From: GH45 sp046704385
Lineage (GTDB): Bacteria > Bacteroidota > Bacteroidia > Bacteroidales > SZUA-534
Assembly (NCBI GenBank): GCA_046704385.1
Contig: JBJKSB010000092.1
Coordinates: forward strand, 1 to 63,282
Reading direction: 5' to 3'
DNA length: 63,282 nt
Position 1 is the stretch's first letter, and each line of letters begins with the position of its first letter. The notes beneath the pieces were generated by a model. That model was not told the DNA's origin, did no database searches, and worked only from the letters and a program-made list of their open reading frames with translations. A program made the translations under genes and the position numbers. Of the stretch, positions 36,818 to 47,200 are shown one piece after another.

Positions 36818-38685
36818 TGAAAAGGTTAGGGCAGATATATAGAAGGTTTATTCCGGGCTTGAAGGTTTGCCTGTATGCCGCTCTTTATTCCCTAAAGTTT
36901 AGTTCACCGACCCATGGTAAAAAAGGATACCCTTGCCAACGCGCACCTTTAAATTCCCTAAAGGGAACCGCGCACAAATACGGGTTTTTGACTGTAGGGT
37001 TAATTGTATCGTTTTTAAATGCTGTTGCACAGAATATTGAGCGCATACCTGATGCACCCTGGATTAATGCAAACGGGGGAATTACCATAAGCCAGCTTAG
37101 TGGTTTTTCAACCGACTCGTTAGCCCCGGTGCAGCCCCCGGCGTACTTTTTATCGGGGAATATAAATACCCGTTTGTTCGATGGGGTGGATTTGCCGGTT
37201 TCGTTTATGTATACCAATGATGCGCTTACCCAAAGCCTGCCCCAGCCTTTTAACCGATTCTCCATGAGCCCTTCGTACAAATGGGTGAAAACCTACCTGG
37301 GCTATACCAGTATGACTTTTTCGCCCTATACCCTGGCCGGACATGAATTTTTAGGCACGGGTGTGGAACTTACCCCAAAAGGAAAGTTTAAGGTTTCAGC
37401 CATGTTTGGCAGGCTCAATAAAGCCGTTGAACCCGATACGTTGGGGACAGAACCTTACTTTAAACGATTAGGAGGCGGGTTTAAAATGGATTGGTGTGAA
37501 GAGTGGGCGGAAGTGAGTATAAATACTTTCAAAGCAAAAGATATTCCAAATTCAATTATCATTAATAACACCGATAGTGTTATCCTGAAACCGGAGGATA
37601 ATATGGCTCTGGGAGGCTCGGTTAAACTAAAATTACCCGGTAGTATTTCGGTGATGACCGAATATGCGGTTAACTTTATGAATCATAATCTTTCAAGATC
37701 AGATAGCATGCAAAGCCCTTCACATCTTATCTTCAATAATAATGGTGATATATCGCGGTATGATGCCTTTAAAGCCTCGGTGGCACAATCGTCGAAAATC
37801 GGGAAAGCAGGTGCCACATATGAAAGGGTATCACCAAATTATGCTACGCTGGGAGCTTACTATTTTAATAACGATTTTGAAAATATAACGGCTGATTTTT
37901 CCACCTCGCTTATCCCCAAAGTAAACCTTATGGTGAATGTCGGTTTTCAGCGTGACAATATCAGGGAACAAAAGGCTCAAAACAGCCGGAGGTTTATTTA
38001 CTCGGTTAACGGAAGTTTTGCCGCCTCGAAAAAACTATCGCTAAACGGAACAATGACCAATGTACAGACCTATATGCATATTCGCGATATTTACAAGGAG
38101 CTGGCGCAGACCAATCCTTACCAGAATCTGGACACACTGAGCTTTACGCAGATAAACGTAACCGGATTTTTTAATGCGAATTATGTGCTGCAAAGTACGA
38201 GTAGCCGCAGGCAAAACCTGAATGCCTCAATCACTTACCAGCAGGCATCGGAGGTTCAATATAATGATACAAAGTTTACAGGAAATAAAATTTATAACGG
38301 CATGCTCTCATACCAAAATTCATTTATCCCTGTTAAGCTGAACCTTAGTGGCACAGCGAATTATAATTATAATATCATGCCGACCTCAACGGTTGAAGTA
38401 CTTAGCCTGAACCTATCGGTGCGAAAGGCTTTTTATGAAAAGTTCAATACCTCGTTATCCACTACTTACAGCAGCGAATCAGATGCTGGGCACATCATCA
38501 ATATTCGCTTAGCGGGGGGATATACCTGGCTTGAGCGGCATAATTTTAACCTTGGGCTGACCCTGGTTAACACAACCGGATTAAGAGAAAAGACAGATTA
38601 CGGAGGAAACTTCACTTACAGTTACCAATTTAATTGCTCCCTGAAAAGGGAAAACAAAGAATTCTGTTTTGAAGGTAATTTTTGA
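36814..38685 (+). CDS. Predicted outer-membrane beta-barrel protein of the toxin cluster
   Basis: The 623-residue protein has no close assignment. A signal-like helix (YGFLTVGLIVSFLNAVAQ) is preceded by about 55 extra residues, part of them encoded by a palindromic repeat (36888-36967). The mature part starts ERIPDAPWINANGGI and continues with alternating strands (YKWVKTYLGYTSMTFSPYTLAGH, VSAMFGRLNKAVEPD, then many aromatic-ended strands to the end, last residues LKRENKEFCFEGNF). This looks like a transmembrane barrel of 16 or more strands. Its ATG overlaps the stop of the fnIII gene. It is the best candidate in the cluster for an outer-membrane conduit or anchor, but that is inference. Confidence 0.65.
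   Translation: MMKRLGQIYRRFIPGLKVCLYAALYSLKFSSPTHGKKGYPCQRAPLNSLKGTAHKYGFLTVGLIVSFLNAVAQNIERIPDAPWINANGGITISQLSGFSTDSLAPVQPPAYFLSGNINTRLFDGVDLPVSFMYTNDALTQSLPQPFNRFSMSPSYKWVKTYLGYTSMTFSPYTLAGHEFLGTGVELTPKGKFKVSAMFGRLNKAVEPDTLGTEPYFKRLGGGFKMDWCEEWAEVSINTFKAKDIPNSIIINNTDSVILKPEDNMALGGSVKLKLPGSISVMTEYAVNFMNHNLSRSDSMQSPSHLIFNNNGDISRYDAFKASVAQSSKIGKAGATYERVSPNYATLGAYYFNNDFENITADFSTSLIPKVNLMVNVGFQRDNIREQKAQNSRRFIYSVNGSFAASKKLSLNGTMTNVQTYMHIRDIYKELAQTNPYQNLDTLSFTQINVTGFFNANYVLQSTSSRRQNLNASITYQQASEVQYNDTKFTGNKIYNGMLSYQNSFIPVKLNLSGTANYNYNIMPTSTVEVLSLNLSVRKAFYEKFNTSLSTTYSSESDAGHIINIRLAGGYTWLERHNFNLGLTLVNTTGLREKTDYGGNFTYSYQFNCSLKRENKEFCFEGNF
36888..36967. repeat. Translated dispersed repeat at the 5' end of the barrel gene
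   Basis: The ten-mer TTCCCTAAAG occurs directly repeated at 36888-36897 and 36954-36963, the second as half of the palindrome TTCCCTAAAGGGAA (36954-36967). It lies in frame and encodes part of the leader before the signal helix. Confidence 0.5.
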
Positions 38686-38688
38686 TCA

Positions 38689-39600
38689 ATGAAATACTTA
38701 ATAACCATAGGGTTGATAATATCTGGATGGTACTCATGCTTAAGCCAGGTCTCCGTCGATGATTACTTTGATGAATTTCGTGTGACCCGGGTAAGTAATG
38801 TGAATACCGAAAAACAAATCCTTAATGAAACTAACCAGCGAAAACTTATCCGTGCGCTGGAACCTTATTTTAATGACACGCTCATAGAAATCCGCCGAAA
38901 GGCTTATTATTTAACTTACCGGAAATCGACCGGCGAACCCGAAAGGAATCAGGATTTGGCTATCCATCAGTTTATAAAGGGTTGTGCCGATGAAAACAGC
39001 AATATCGTCAAACAGAATCTAGGGTATCTGAAACATTTTAATAAAAAGGCTTTTGACCGAAAAGCGGAAACTGCGCTTGAAGAACTGTTGCCAAACCCCA
39101 GATATGAATATTACAGTGATATTTATTTGCTGGCAGGGTTTTTAGGGGTTGGTTATGAACTGATGCAAAGAAAATATCTGCATGCCGATACGCCGCCAAA
39201 ACAGAAATGGACACTGCAGCTGGCCCTGGCGCGGATGGGTGACAAAAAGGCGGTAGACAACTGCCTGGCCTGGGTTAAGGAACAAGATACCAACAGTGAC
39301 CTAATGACTTATGTAATACCCGATTTGATTTACACGCACCAGAGAGCGGCCTGTGAATATTGCATCGGTATATTGAACAGCGATGAAAAAGATTGCCTGT
39401 CGCCCAATGCGGAATCGTCGGCAAAGGTATTGTGCGGATACCGGGTGATGGAGCTATTGGCATCGGCAATTATAGGATTTCCCTATAAAACAGATGCTTC
39501 AGGGACTTTAACAACTAATGATTATACAACTGCTTTGAATGAAACCAGGCGATGGTTTAAAAACCATCCCGATTTTGAAATGGATTATAATAAATATTAA
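38689..39600 (+). CDS. Exported HEAT-like helical-repeat protein
   Basis: The 303-residue protein has a signal peptide (MKYLITIGLIISGWYSCLSQ, cleavage near 20). The remainder is mostly predicted helices in pairs (NQRKLIRALEPYFND, IEIRRKAYYLTYRK, NIVKQNLGYLKHFNKKAFDRKAE split by turns, LQLALARMGDKKAVDNCLAW), the pattern of HEAT or armadillo repeats. No catalytic motif is visible. It follows the barrel gene by 3 nt and precedes the 1487-residue gene by 18 nt, so it is in the same transcript. It may be a periplasmic adaptor or chaperone for the cluster; this is inference. Confidence 0.7.
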   Translation: MKYLITIGLIISGWYSCLSQVSVDDYFDEFRVTRVSNVNTEKQILNETNQRKLIRALEPYFNDTLIEIRRKAYYLTYRKSTGEPERNQDLAIHQFIKGCADENSNIVKQNLGYLKHFNKKAFDRKAETALEELLPNPRYEYYSDIYLLAGFLGVGYELMQRKYLHADTPPKQKWTLQLALARMGDKKAVDNCLAWVKEQDTNSDLMTYVIPDLIYTHQRAACEYCIGILNSDEKDCLSPNAESSAKVLCGYRVMELLASAIIGFPYKTDASGTLTTNDYTTALNETRRWFKNHPDFEMDYNKY

Positions 39601-39618
39601 CCATAACAATTTACATCG

Positions 39619-42600
39619 ATGAAGTATACCCTGCTCATCCTTATGCTGTTAATTGTAATAAGCTGCCAAAAAATGCTGGCGCAGAATGAGGTCTTAGACC
39701 TTGATGCTATCCTGCACATAGATGAACAAAGGCTGGCAAAAATAGATGCTGCTTTTGCCGCAATGAACCAGGTACAAAGAGCCGGTGCTTATATTGAATC
39801 GATTGCTGATTTGGTAGGCAGCCAGACTGTCCCTTTGCCCGTCGGGATTAAAAAAGGCGACTATGAACTCATTATCCAAAAAATTACCTATGATGCCGTG
39901 ACCGAAAAATTTAAAATTTTTGCCAGTTGTGCTTTTACTTTTAAAGAAAACGGGCAAAAAATAGCCTTTGAGGGCGAAGCTAATATTGACGGGCAAAAAG
40001 GCCTGGGAACAACGGGGTCCTTAAAATTAATTGCCCCGGTTAAACGCGATATGGGCAAGCAATTAACGCTTGTTGTATTAAATGATACCAAAGTAAATTT
40101 TGGCTGCGAGGGTATTGAGTCGTTTGATGCCCGGCTCGGGTTGCTGATTACCTCTGATAAAATTATTGAAGTTTCGGCTGATGGAACTCCCACCGGTAAA
40201 CCTGTTGCAACCCTTTTTGAATCCAGTTTTACCAACTTCGACCGGTTTACAGCTTCCTTCTCGTTCAACCATTCATTTATGTTTAAGGGGTTGAATGACG
40301 TGATTTTTACCTTAAAAGGGGCCGTTATTGACCAGGATGATATTTCTACCCCTTCATCCATTCAGTTTCCTGAAAACTATTTTGGTGACCGGAATGCATC
40401 AGAGAAAAATCTGTGGCGTGGAATTTCCATAAGCGAAGCCTCGGTGGCTCTGCCCAGGGCGTTGAAAAAACCCGATGAAAACGGAAATACCGGTGAAAGG
40501 ATAACCCTGGCGCTTAAAAAAGTTATATTCGATAACAACGGGTTTAGTGCTTATGTTGAAGCCGATAATATTCTGCACAACAATGCCCTGCCCAAAGGTC
40601 AGTGGGGCATATCGGTTAACGATATATTACTCGATCTGCAAAAAAATGAATTAATCGGGTTTGGCTTTGGTGGTGAATTAAATATCCCGCCCTTTGGTGA
40701 TAATTCGCTTACGCCTTACCAGGCAAGCTACAACGCTAATACGGGCGAATACGATTTTACAGCTGGGTTAAAAGGCAGTTATGAATTCCCGGTTTTCAGG
40801 GCAAAACTTGATTTGCTTGAAACCTCAACCATCGAGGTTTTAATGCGCGATTCGGAGATTTATCCCTTTATTAATGCCTCGGGTAAAATATCCATTAATG
40901 CGCCCATTAATGAGGAAGATTCAACCAAAAAGTTTTCGCTGCCCGATGTCACTTTTGAACAGATGCAAATATCGCGCGAAGAGCCTTGTATTAAAATCGG
41001 GGCCATTGGGGTAAGCGGCAATATCACATCACCAAAAATAGCGGGATTTGAGCTGTCCATCAGCGACATCCGGGCCTTTAACGACAGCAGGGGAACAGGG
41101 TTGGCGTTTGATGCAGGGATTAAGCTCAATGAATTATTTGAAGGGAAAACGGGTATCCTGTTATTTGGCGATTACAGGAAGTTCAAATTCGACCACCTGG
41201 GATTAGACAAAGCCTACGTGGCTTACAATTCAAACGCGTTTTCCCTTTCGGGAGGGGTAATGTTCAAAAACGGGGATGCCGTTTATGGCACCGGATTCAG
41301 GGGAGAACTAGCCTTAACTGTAGTAGATAAATTTAGTTTTAAGGCCGTTGGGGTTTTTGGAAAATACAACGACTACCGTTACTTTTTAACGGATGTGTTT
41401 TTTGATGTAGACCCGTCGGCCGGGATCCCTGTGACTGCCCTTTCATTTTACGGGTTTGGCGGAGGAATGTATAAGCATATGCAACAGTCGGCGCTGCCTT
41501 CAGCCTCTGAATTTGGGGCTTCGTTGTCGGGAATAAATTATGTGCCCGATAAAAAGGTGGGAATGGGTTTTATGGCTGCCACCAAATTTGGCCTGTTGGG
41601 TGCGCCAGGTGCATTTAATGCCAATGTGAGTTTCGAAATACAGTTTAACCAAAACCAGGGGGTAAATTTTATCCAGATGCGGGGCGAAGGGGCTTTTATG
41701 AATGCCCCGGAAAAACTGGGTAGTTTACACGATAATATCAACCAAAAAGTAAAGCGTTTTGAAAGAAACTCCGGGAAGCTGAGCCTTGCTAAAAAATCTG
41801 ATTTAGGTGTACCCGACCTGAAAAGCACAAATATACTATCTGCCAAAATGAATTTTTTTTATGATATGGCGAACAAAACCTTTACGGCCGATCTGGCAAC
41901 CTACCTGGATGCCGGTTATATAAAAGGCATTGGTGCACAAGGCAAACTGGGCTGGGCTTCGGCCCGGGTTTCGCCCTCGGGTTGGTACACTTATATTGGC
42001 ACCCCTACCGATAGGTTGGGCATAGATATCGTAAACCTGGTAAAGGGGACCACCTATTTCATGATGGGTGATAACATTCCCGAATTACCGCTGCCGCCCG
42101 ATAAGGTTTACAGTAAGCTATCGGCAGAAAAAAGGGCGCAGATACAAAACCGGCAGACCGGAGGAATGGACCAGGGTTCGGGCCTGGCTTTCGGCCAGTC
42201 GTTCCGCGTGGGTTTCGATGCCAGGTTATTTCCTTTTTATGCCTCGATGGATGTTGAGCTGGGAGGCGAATTCCTGCTGAAAAACTATGGCACCGGGGCT
42301 TATTGTTCGGGGGGTTCAGGCACCCTGGGAATAAACGGCTGGTATGCCAAAGGACAGGCATGGGCCTATGCACAGGCAGCTATCGGCATGGAGGCAAAGC
42401 TGTTTGGTAAGGTCAGGAATTTCGATTTAATGAACCTGACTTCGGGTATCTTACTACAAGGTGAAGGCCCAAACCCTTTTCACTTCAGTGGATCGGTATT
42501 TGGGACCTATAATGTGATGGGCGGGTTGATTTCGGGCGACTGCAATTTTGATTTTGAGATTGGCCAGGCTTGTATTGTTGCGGGAGGCAGCCCCTTTGGC

Positions 42601-44082
42601 GCGGATGTAATTGCCTCGTTAACCCCGGGTGACAACGAGACCGACGTTAATGTATTTACGGCCCCGCAACTGGTCCTGAACATTCCGGCAAATCTGACCA
42701 TGCGTATTGAAGAAAGCCCGGGCCGGTATTCCGATTATAAAATCAGTATCGAAGCGTTTACGGTGCGATACAAGGAAACGCAAAAGGCAATTACCGGCTC
42801 GTACGAATTAAGCAGCGACGGTAAGGTTTACCTGTTTGATCCGGACGAACCCTTTGAGAGTTTTACAACTATTGAGATGGTTGCCAAAGTGGGTTTTAAG
42901 CATAAAGTAAGCGGCAGCTGGGTAAATGTTACCGATGCCGCCGGAAAGCCGGTGATTGAGGAAAAAACCTGTGGCTTTACATCGGGCGAACGCCCCGACC
43001 ATATTATGCCCGAACATGTTAAGTACAGCTATCCGGCTAACCGGCAGTTTAATTTTTATGCTGATGAATATGCATCGGGGTATATCCAGCTAACGGAGAA
43101 TTACAGTTACCTGTTTACCACCGATATCCCGGAAGGGTTTACCCAGGTAGTGCGAATTTTACAAAACGACGCGCCGGTTAAGGATGTGGGGTTTACCCAC
43201 AGGAGCTTTGCGGCAGGTAACCCGGTGCGGTTGGAGGTGGACTTTAATATGGCATCCATCCCTTACGGAAATGATGCCATTTACAAACTGGCCCTGATCA
43301 ATAAACCGGAGCATGCCGATGCCGCGATTAACAGCAATATTGAGAGCCTGACCACGCAAGCCCGGGCAGGTAGCGGCGAAATGACCATCACCACCCAGCA
43401 TGCCACGGGAAATATGGAGAATTTGAAAATCAAAGAAATTTATAGCCTGTATTTCAGGACCAGCGATTATAACACGCTTAATGCTAAAATAGCGGCCATT
43501 GATCCGTCGGGTACCGGTTGGCGCTATTATATTGAGCCTCATGTTCATGATGTAAAAGCCAACGTATTTGAAGACGAAGGCTTTGATAAATATGAATACG
43601 ACCGCGATGATCCTTTAATAAGTATTGAAGCGGATTTGTCGGAAACCCCCTGGTACAAAGGATCGGTTTATGAGGATATGTACACCGTTGTGGACCCGAC
43701 GACCTTGCAGAGAGGTGCGGAGCTGGATAAGCTGGGGTATCCGCCGGTAAAGGCCGTGGAAATAAGGAATAACAACCGGCAAAAATCGTTAACCGATGAT
43801 GAAATTGGTATGGGGTATTCTGATTATGCTTCGGTACCGGGAAACATAACTTATTCGGTACCCTGCCGGGCGGCTCAGGATTTTGCCCTGGTACAGAACT
43901 ACCTTGCCCATAAAAAGGCCAATGGCCTGCCCTTAAGCCGTACCGAGGAAAAGATACTGGCAACCCTTACCCGGCATGATGTAATAAAAGGCTATTATCC
44001 TATAATTATAAGCTACCATTTGCCCGGCAAAAGCGATATAAAATTTAAGATTGATGAAGAAATGTATAACCCGGTGAATTGA
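39619..44082 (+). CDS. Large exported protein of unknown function (1487 residues)
   Basis: The leader is hydrophobic (MKYTLLILMLLIVISC, Cys at 16) with either a lipobox (VISC) or cleavage after MLAQ. I recognise no known domain. Residues 60-800 are beta-rich and Gly/Asp-rich with repeated strands such as FGFGGELNIPPFGDNSL, GTGFRGELALTVVDKFSFKAVGVFG and LSFYGFGGGMYKH, a pattern like a beta-helix or stacked beta-sheet body. About 800-1060 hold more Gly-rich strands (GGEFLLKNYGTGAYCSGG). From about 1050 a series of Ig/beta-sandwich-like segments follows. No T9SS sorting domain is seen. It is the fourth gene of the cluster. Its length and constant association with TANFOR-type genes would be worth testing by comparison; I make no functional call. 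Confidence 0.7.
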   Translation: MKYTLLILMLLIVISCQKMLAQNEVLDLDAILHIDEQRLAKIDAAFAAMNQVQRAGAYIESIADLVGSQTVPLPVGIKKGDYELIIQKITYDAVTEKFKIFASCAFTFKENGQKIAFEGEANIDGQKGLGTTGSLKLIAPVKRDMGKQLTLVVLNDTKVNFGCEGIESFDARLGLLITSDKIIEVSADGTPTGKPVATLFESSFTNFDRFTASFSFNHSFMFKGLNDVIFTLKGAVIDQDDISTPSSIQFPENYFGDRNASEKNLWRGISISEASVALPRALKKPDENGNTGERITLALKKVIFDNNGFSAYVEADNILHNNALPKGQWGISVNDILLDLQKNELIGFGFGGELNIPPFGDNSLTPYQASYNANTGEYDFTAGLKGSYEFPVFRAKLDLLETSTIEVLMRDSEIYPFINASGKISINAPINEEDSTKKFSLPDVTFEQMQISREEPCIKIGAIGVSGNITSPKIAGFELSISDIRAFNDSRGTGLAFDAGIKLNELFEGKTGILLFGDYRKFKFDHLGLDKAYVAYNSNAFSLSGGVMFKNGDAVYGTGFRGELALTVVDKFSFKAVGVFGKYNDYRYFLTDVFFDVDPSAGIPVTALSFYGFGGGMYKHMQQSALPSASEFGASLSGINYVPDKKVGMGFMAATKFGLLGAPGAFNANVSFEIQFNQNQGVNFIQMRGEGAFMNAPEKLGSLHDNINQKVKRFERNSGKLSLAKKSDLGVPDLKSTNILSAKMNFFYDMANKTFTADLATYLDAGYIKGIGAQGKLGWASARVSPSGWYTYIGTPTDRLGIDIVNLVKGTTYFMMGDNIPELPLPPDKVYSKLSAEKRAQIQNRQTGGMDQGSGLAFGQSFRVGFDARLFPFYASMDVELGGEFLLKNYGTGAYCSGGSGTLGINGWYAKGQAWAYAQAAIGMEAKLFGKVRNFDLMNLTSGILLQGEGPNPFHFSGSVFGTYNVMGGLISGDCNFDFEIGQACIVAGGSPFGADVIASLTPGDNETDVNVFTAPQLVLNIPANLTMRIEESPGRYSDYKISIEAFTVRYKETQKAITGSYELSSDGKVYLFDPDEPFESFTTIEMVAKVGFKHKVSGSWVNVTDAAGKPVIEEKTCGFTSGERPDHIMPEHVKYSYPANRQFNFYADEYASGYIQLTENYSYLFTTDIPEGFTQVVRILQNDAPVKDVGFTHRSFAAGNPVRLEVDFNMASIPYGNDAIYKLALINKPEHADAAINSNIESLTTQARAGSGEMTITTQHATGNMENLKIKEIYSLYFRTSDYNTLNAKIAAIDPSGTGWRYYIEPHVHDVKANVFEDEGFDKYEYDRDDPLISIEADLSETPWYKGSVYEDMYTVVDPTTLQRGAELDKLGYPPVKAVEIRNNNRQKSLTDDEIGMGYSDYASVPGNITYSVPCRAAQDFALVQNYLAHKKANGLPLSRTEEKILATLTRHDVIKGYYPIIISYHLPGKSDIKFKIDEEMYNPVN

Positions 44083-44105
44083 GATATGAGAATGGAATTT
44101 TTTAT

Positions 44106-44222
44106 CCATCCCCCGCCTTCCTTTATAAAGGAAGGAGCTGGTCGCTGCTATTGAATTTTGGTTCAACCCAAAATTAAAGCTTCCGGCCAGTCCCCTCCTT
44201 ATTTTAAGGAGGGTTAGGGAGG
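44106..44222. repeat. Three-hairpin cruciform repeat between the 1487-residue gene and the SprB-like gene
   Basis: The left arm holds a perfect 20-bp palindrome (44116-44135, CCTTCCTTTATAAAGGAAGG). The centre is a hairpin AATTTTGGTT/AACCCAAAATT (44154-44175). The right arm holds a 9-bp stem CCCTCCTTA-TTT-TAAGGAGGG (44193-44213). The left and right arms are also imperfect complements of each other (…GAGCTGGTCGC… against GCCGGCCAGTCC-type). It is non-coding and MITE-like, and could attenuate transcription into the adhesin gene. Confidence 0.7.
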
Positions 44223-44287
44223 ATAGAAACTTAATAAAAAAAACACTAACTAAAAACTAAAAATTTTAAAACCACCAAACCATTACC

Positions 44288-47200
44288 ATGAATAAAAAGG
44301 CCCGACACAGGATAAGGAAATATCTGTTTTTTACACTGCTTTTGATTTCGGCGGGATTGAAGGGGCTTGCATATAATACTTATTACTATGTTGGAATGGA
44401 GAATCAAGTTGGTTACAGGTGCATGATTACAATCACTTTTTCAGACGGATCAAGCACATCATGGACAATTAAAAAGACTACATCGAATGATACCTGTTAT
44501 AATTTTTTAAAAACCGATTATGCTGTCTATAACTCTTATACCACCAATAAGCCTAATGTTTCAATAAGCTCAATAGCATTATCCGAGGAAAGATACGATT
44601 CAAATAATGAAGAATATTATTGGGTTAAACTAATTTCAAAAATTTATAAAAGCACACAATATACATACATTTTGGCTCCACCGTCGACAAACGGCCGGGG
44701 AAATGTTGTTGTTTATGTTGATGCCCCTGTTTCTATAATAAATGTAACCAAGTATATGTATCTTAATGTTCAGCTTACTGAATTATGTGTTGATGATTTA
44801 TTCAATGGCATTATTAATTCGACAGCATTCTTTAATGTTCATGGATTTAATCGAAGCTTTAAAATATATTCAAAAGATGGTGCCTGGGTCAATTTCCCTT
44901 ATTCATTTAGCACAAATGATATAAACAACACCAAACCGGCTTTAAACCAGCAGGTTAGACTAAAAGTAATAACAGAACGATTAATACCCGGATCAAGTTC
45001 ATATTCAGAACAAATAGAAAATGAATATCTGGGGCCTATTATCTGGGAATCCTTTTCAGATTGTCAGGTAAAAGCTCCCCCGGTATGTACAAATGAAAAA
45101 CCCGTACTTGAGTTTTATCTGCCCAAGAATGATGGATATATATTCACAATAAATATGTTTGGAGACAGTGGATCAGGATGTAACGTAAATAGCTCAACAA
45201 TTAGTGGCGATTACGATACCGGCAAAGGATGCTATATCTTAGAATCAGGCACTACTCCCGTTATGAGCGAAAACAACAACAGCACCTTAAACCTTGATCC
45301 AGGTACGACATATGATATTTCTGTTGAACATGCAGGTTGTTCAGATGTCAATGAAACTTTACCTAAAGCTACACCATGCGCCTATAATACACAAGTCACT
45401 ATTCCTGATCTTTATCCCTTACCAATTTTTATAACCCAGCCCACCCCTGTTAATTGTTATGGCTCATCTACAGGAAATATTACTGTTTCCCTAACTGCTG
45501 ATTCATATAATCGTTCTTTGACCTACACCACTTATATTGACAATAGCACGAATAATGTTAATCATATTAATTATGGAGCCTGGTATAAAGGAAATTTACC
45601 GGCAAAAAATGGCTATGTAGTAAAAATGGTAGATAACCGGGGTTGCTATTACACAAACACTGTAGACATTGAAGCTCCTTCACAAGCTCTTTCCGCTACT
45701 GCATCTGTGTCAAATCAAGTTTCATGTCACATTAATAATGATGGGACACACAATGATGGAGAAATACAAATATCCGCTTCAGGAGGCTGGGGCGGTTATA
45801 CATATTCCAGCACACTTTCCGGAACCTATGGTTCAAACAATGTTTTTAGTGGCTATACAGTAGGAAGTTACAACACCTATGTAAGAGATGCAGGGGGTTG
45901 TGTTTATACAGTACCGGCTGTAACTGTTTCTTCCAAAAGAAATGAACTTGGTATAACAGCCAGTAAAATACGGGATGAGGTTTGTGATGGAAATGGTAAT
46001 GGAGAAATAGGATATACAATTACAAGTGGATCGGGTACTGTTTCGCTTGGTGCCGACACCCTTGATAATAGCAATAGTAAATTTTATAATGTTCCTCCCG
46101 GAACCTATAAAGTCAAACTTACAAATGTGGGTTGCTCTGCAGAATCCGGGAGTGTAACTATTAATGCTGCATCTAATATCTCAGCCACAACATCCACCAC
46201 TAATGTTTCCTGCCAGGATAGTGATTATGGCCCTCATGACGATGGTGCAATTACCATTGAGGCCTCTGGAGGCTGGCGCGGTTTTTCATATAGAAGAACA
46301 GTTGTTAACACCACAGACAACTGGGGCAACTGGCAAACCTCGAATACAATTAGTGGACTTTCTGCCGGTAGTTATGTTATTCAGGTTAAAGATCAAAACG
46401 GATGTGATGATTTTAAGGAACAGGTTTCTGTGGTAGCAAATCCTGTTTTATCAATTACTCCTATTATTAAAGAAAATGCTCATTGTAAAGGGGATGCCAA
46501 TGGTATAGTTACAGCCAATACAACCGGAGGCAACTCAAATTACACTAGTTTGCGGCTTTTTAACGGGGCAACTGATCAAAATATACCTTTTATAAACAAT
46601 GTGTTTTCAGGAATTCGGGCCGGAACCTACAAAATATATGTTCAGGATGGTAATGGTTGCAATAACTATTCCAGTGAGTTTTCTGTTTCAGAGCCTGCTA
46701 CAGCTCTTGATTTTTCAACCTCAATTACCCATTTAATTACTTGTGCCTCCGGGCAGGGTATTAGTACTGATGGTGAAATTAGCCTTTCAGAGGTTGAAAA
46801 TTCAGGTTGGGGTAATTACGAATACAGTATCAAAAAAGAAAACAACATACAGGAAAACTGGCGAACAGATAAGGTCTTTAATAATTTACCAGAAGGTACT
46901 CATACCTTTTTTATTAAAGATGGTGGAGGATGCATTGTAAGCAAAACACAATCTATCTCCGGCCCCCAAAAATTATCAATTATAGTTTATCCTACCCATG
47001 AAATCTGTGCGGGTACAAATAACGGTCAGTTCAAGCTTAATTCAATAGGGGGAAAGGGTTCCAGGAATTTTTCATTAACCCATGCAAACAATACATTTGA
47101 TTTGTCAAAAGTTTCCAAAATTGAACAAGCCGGAGCAGATACTGTCTTCAAAAACCTGGCACCTTCAAATGGTTATATAATTACGGTAAGTGACAACAAT

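Noticed and set aside
41538..41846. Leftward open frames inside the 1487-residue and adhesin genes (for example 41538-41846, 43159-43548, 53944-54498)
   Set aside because: They lie opposite a well-supported long gene, have no signal peptide or known motif, and reflect its codon pattern.
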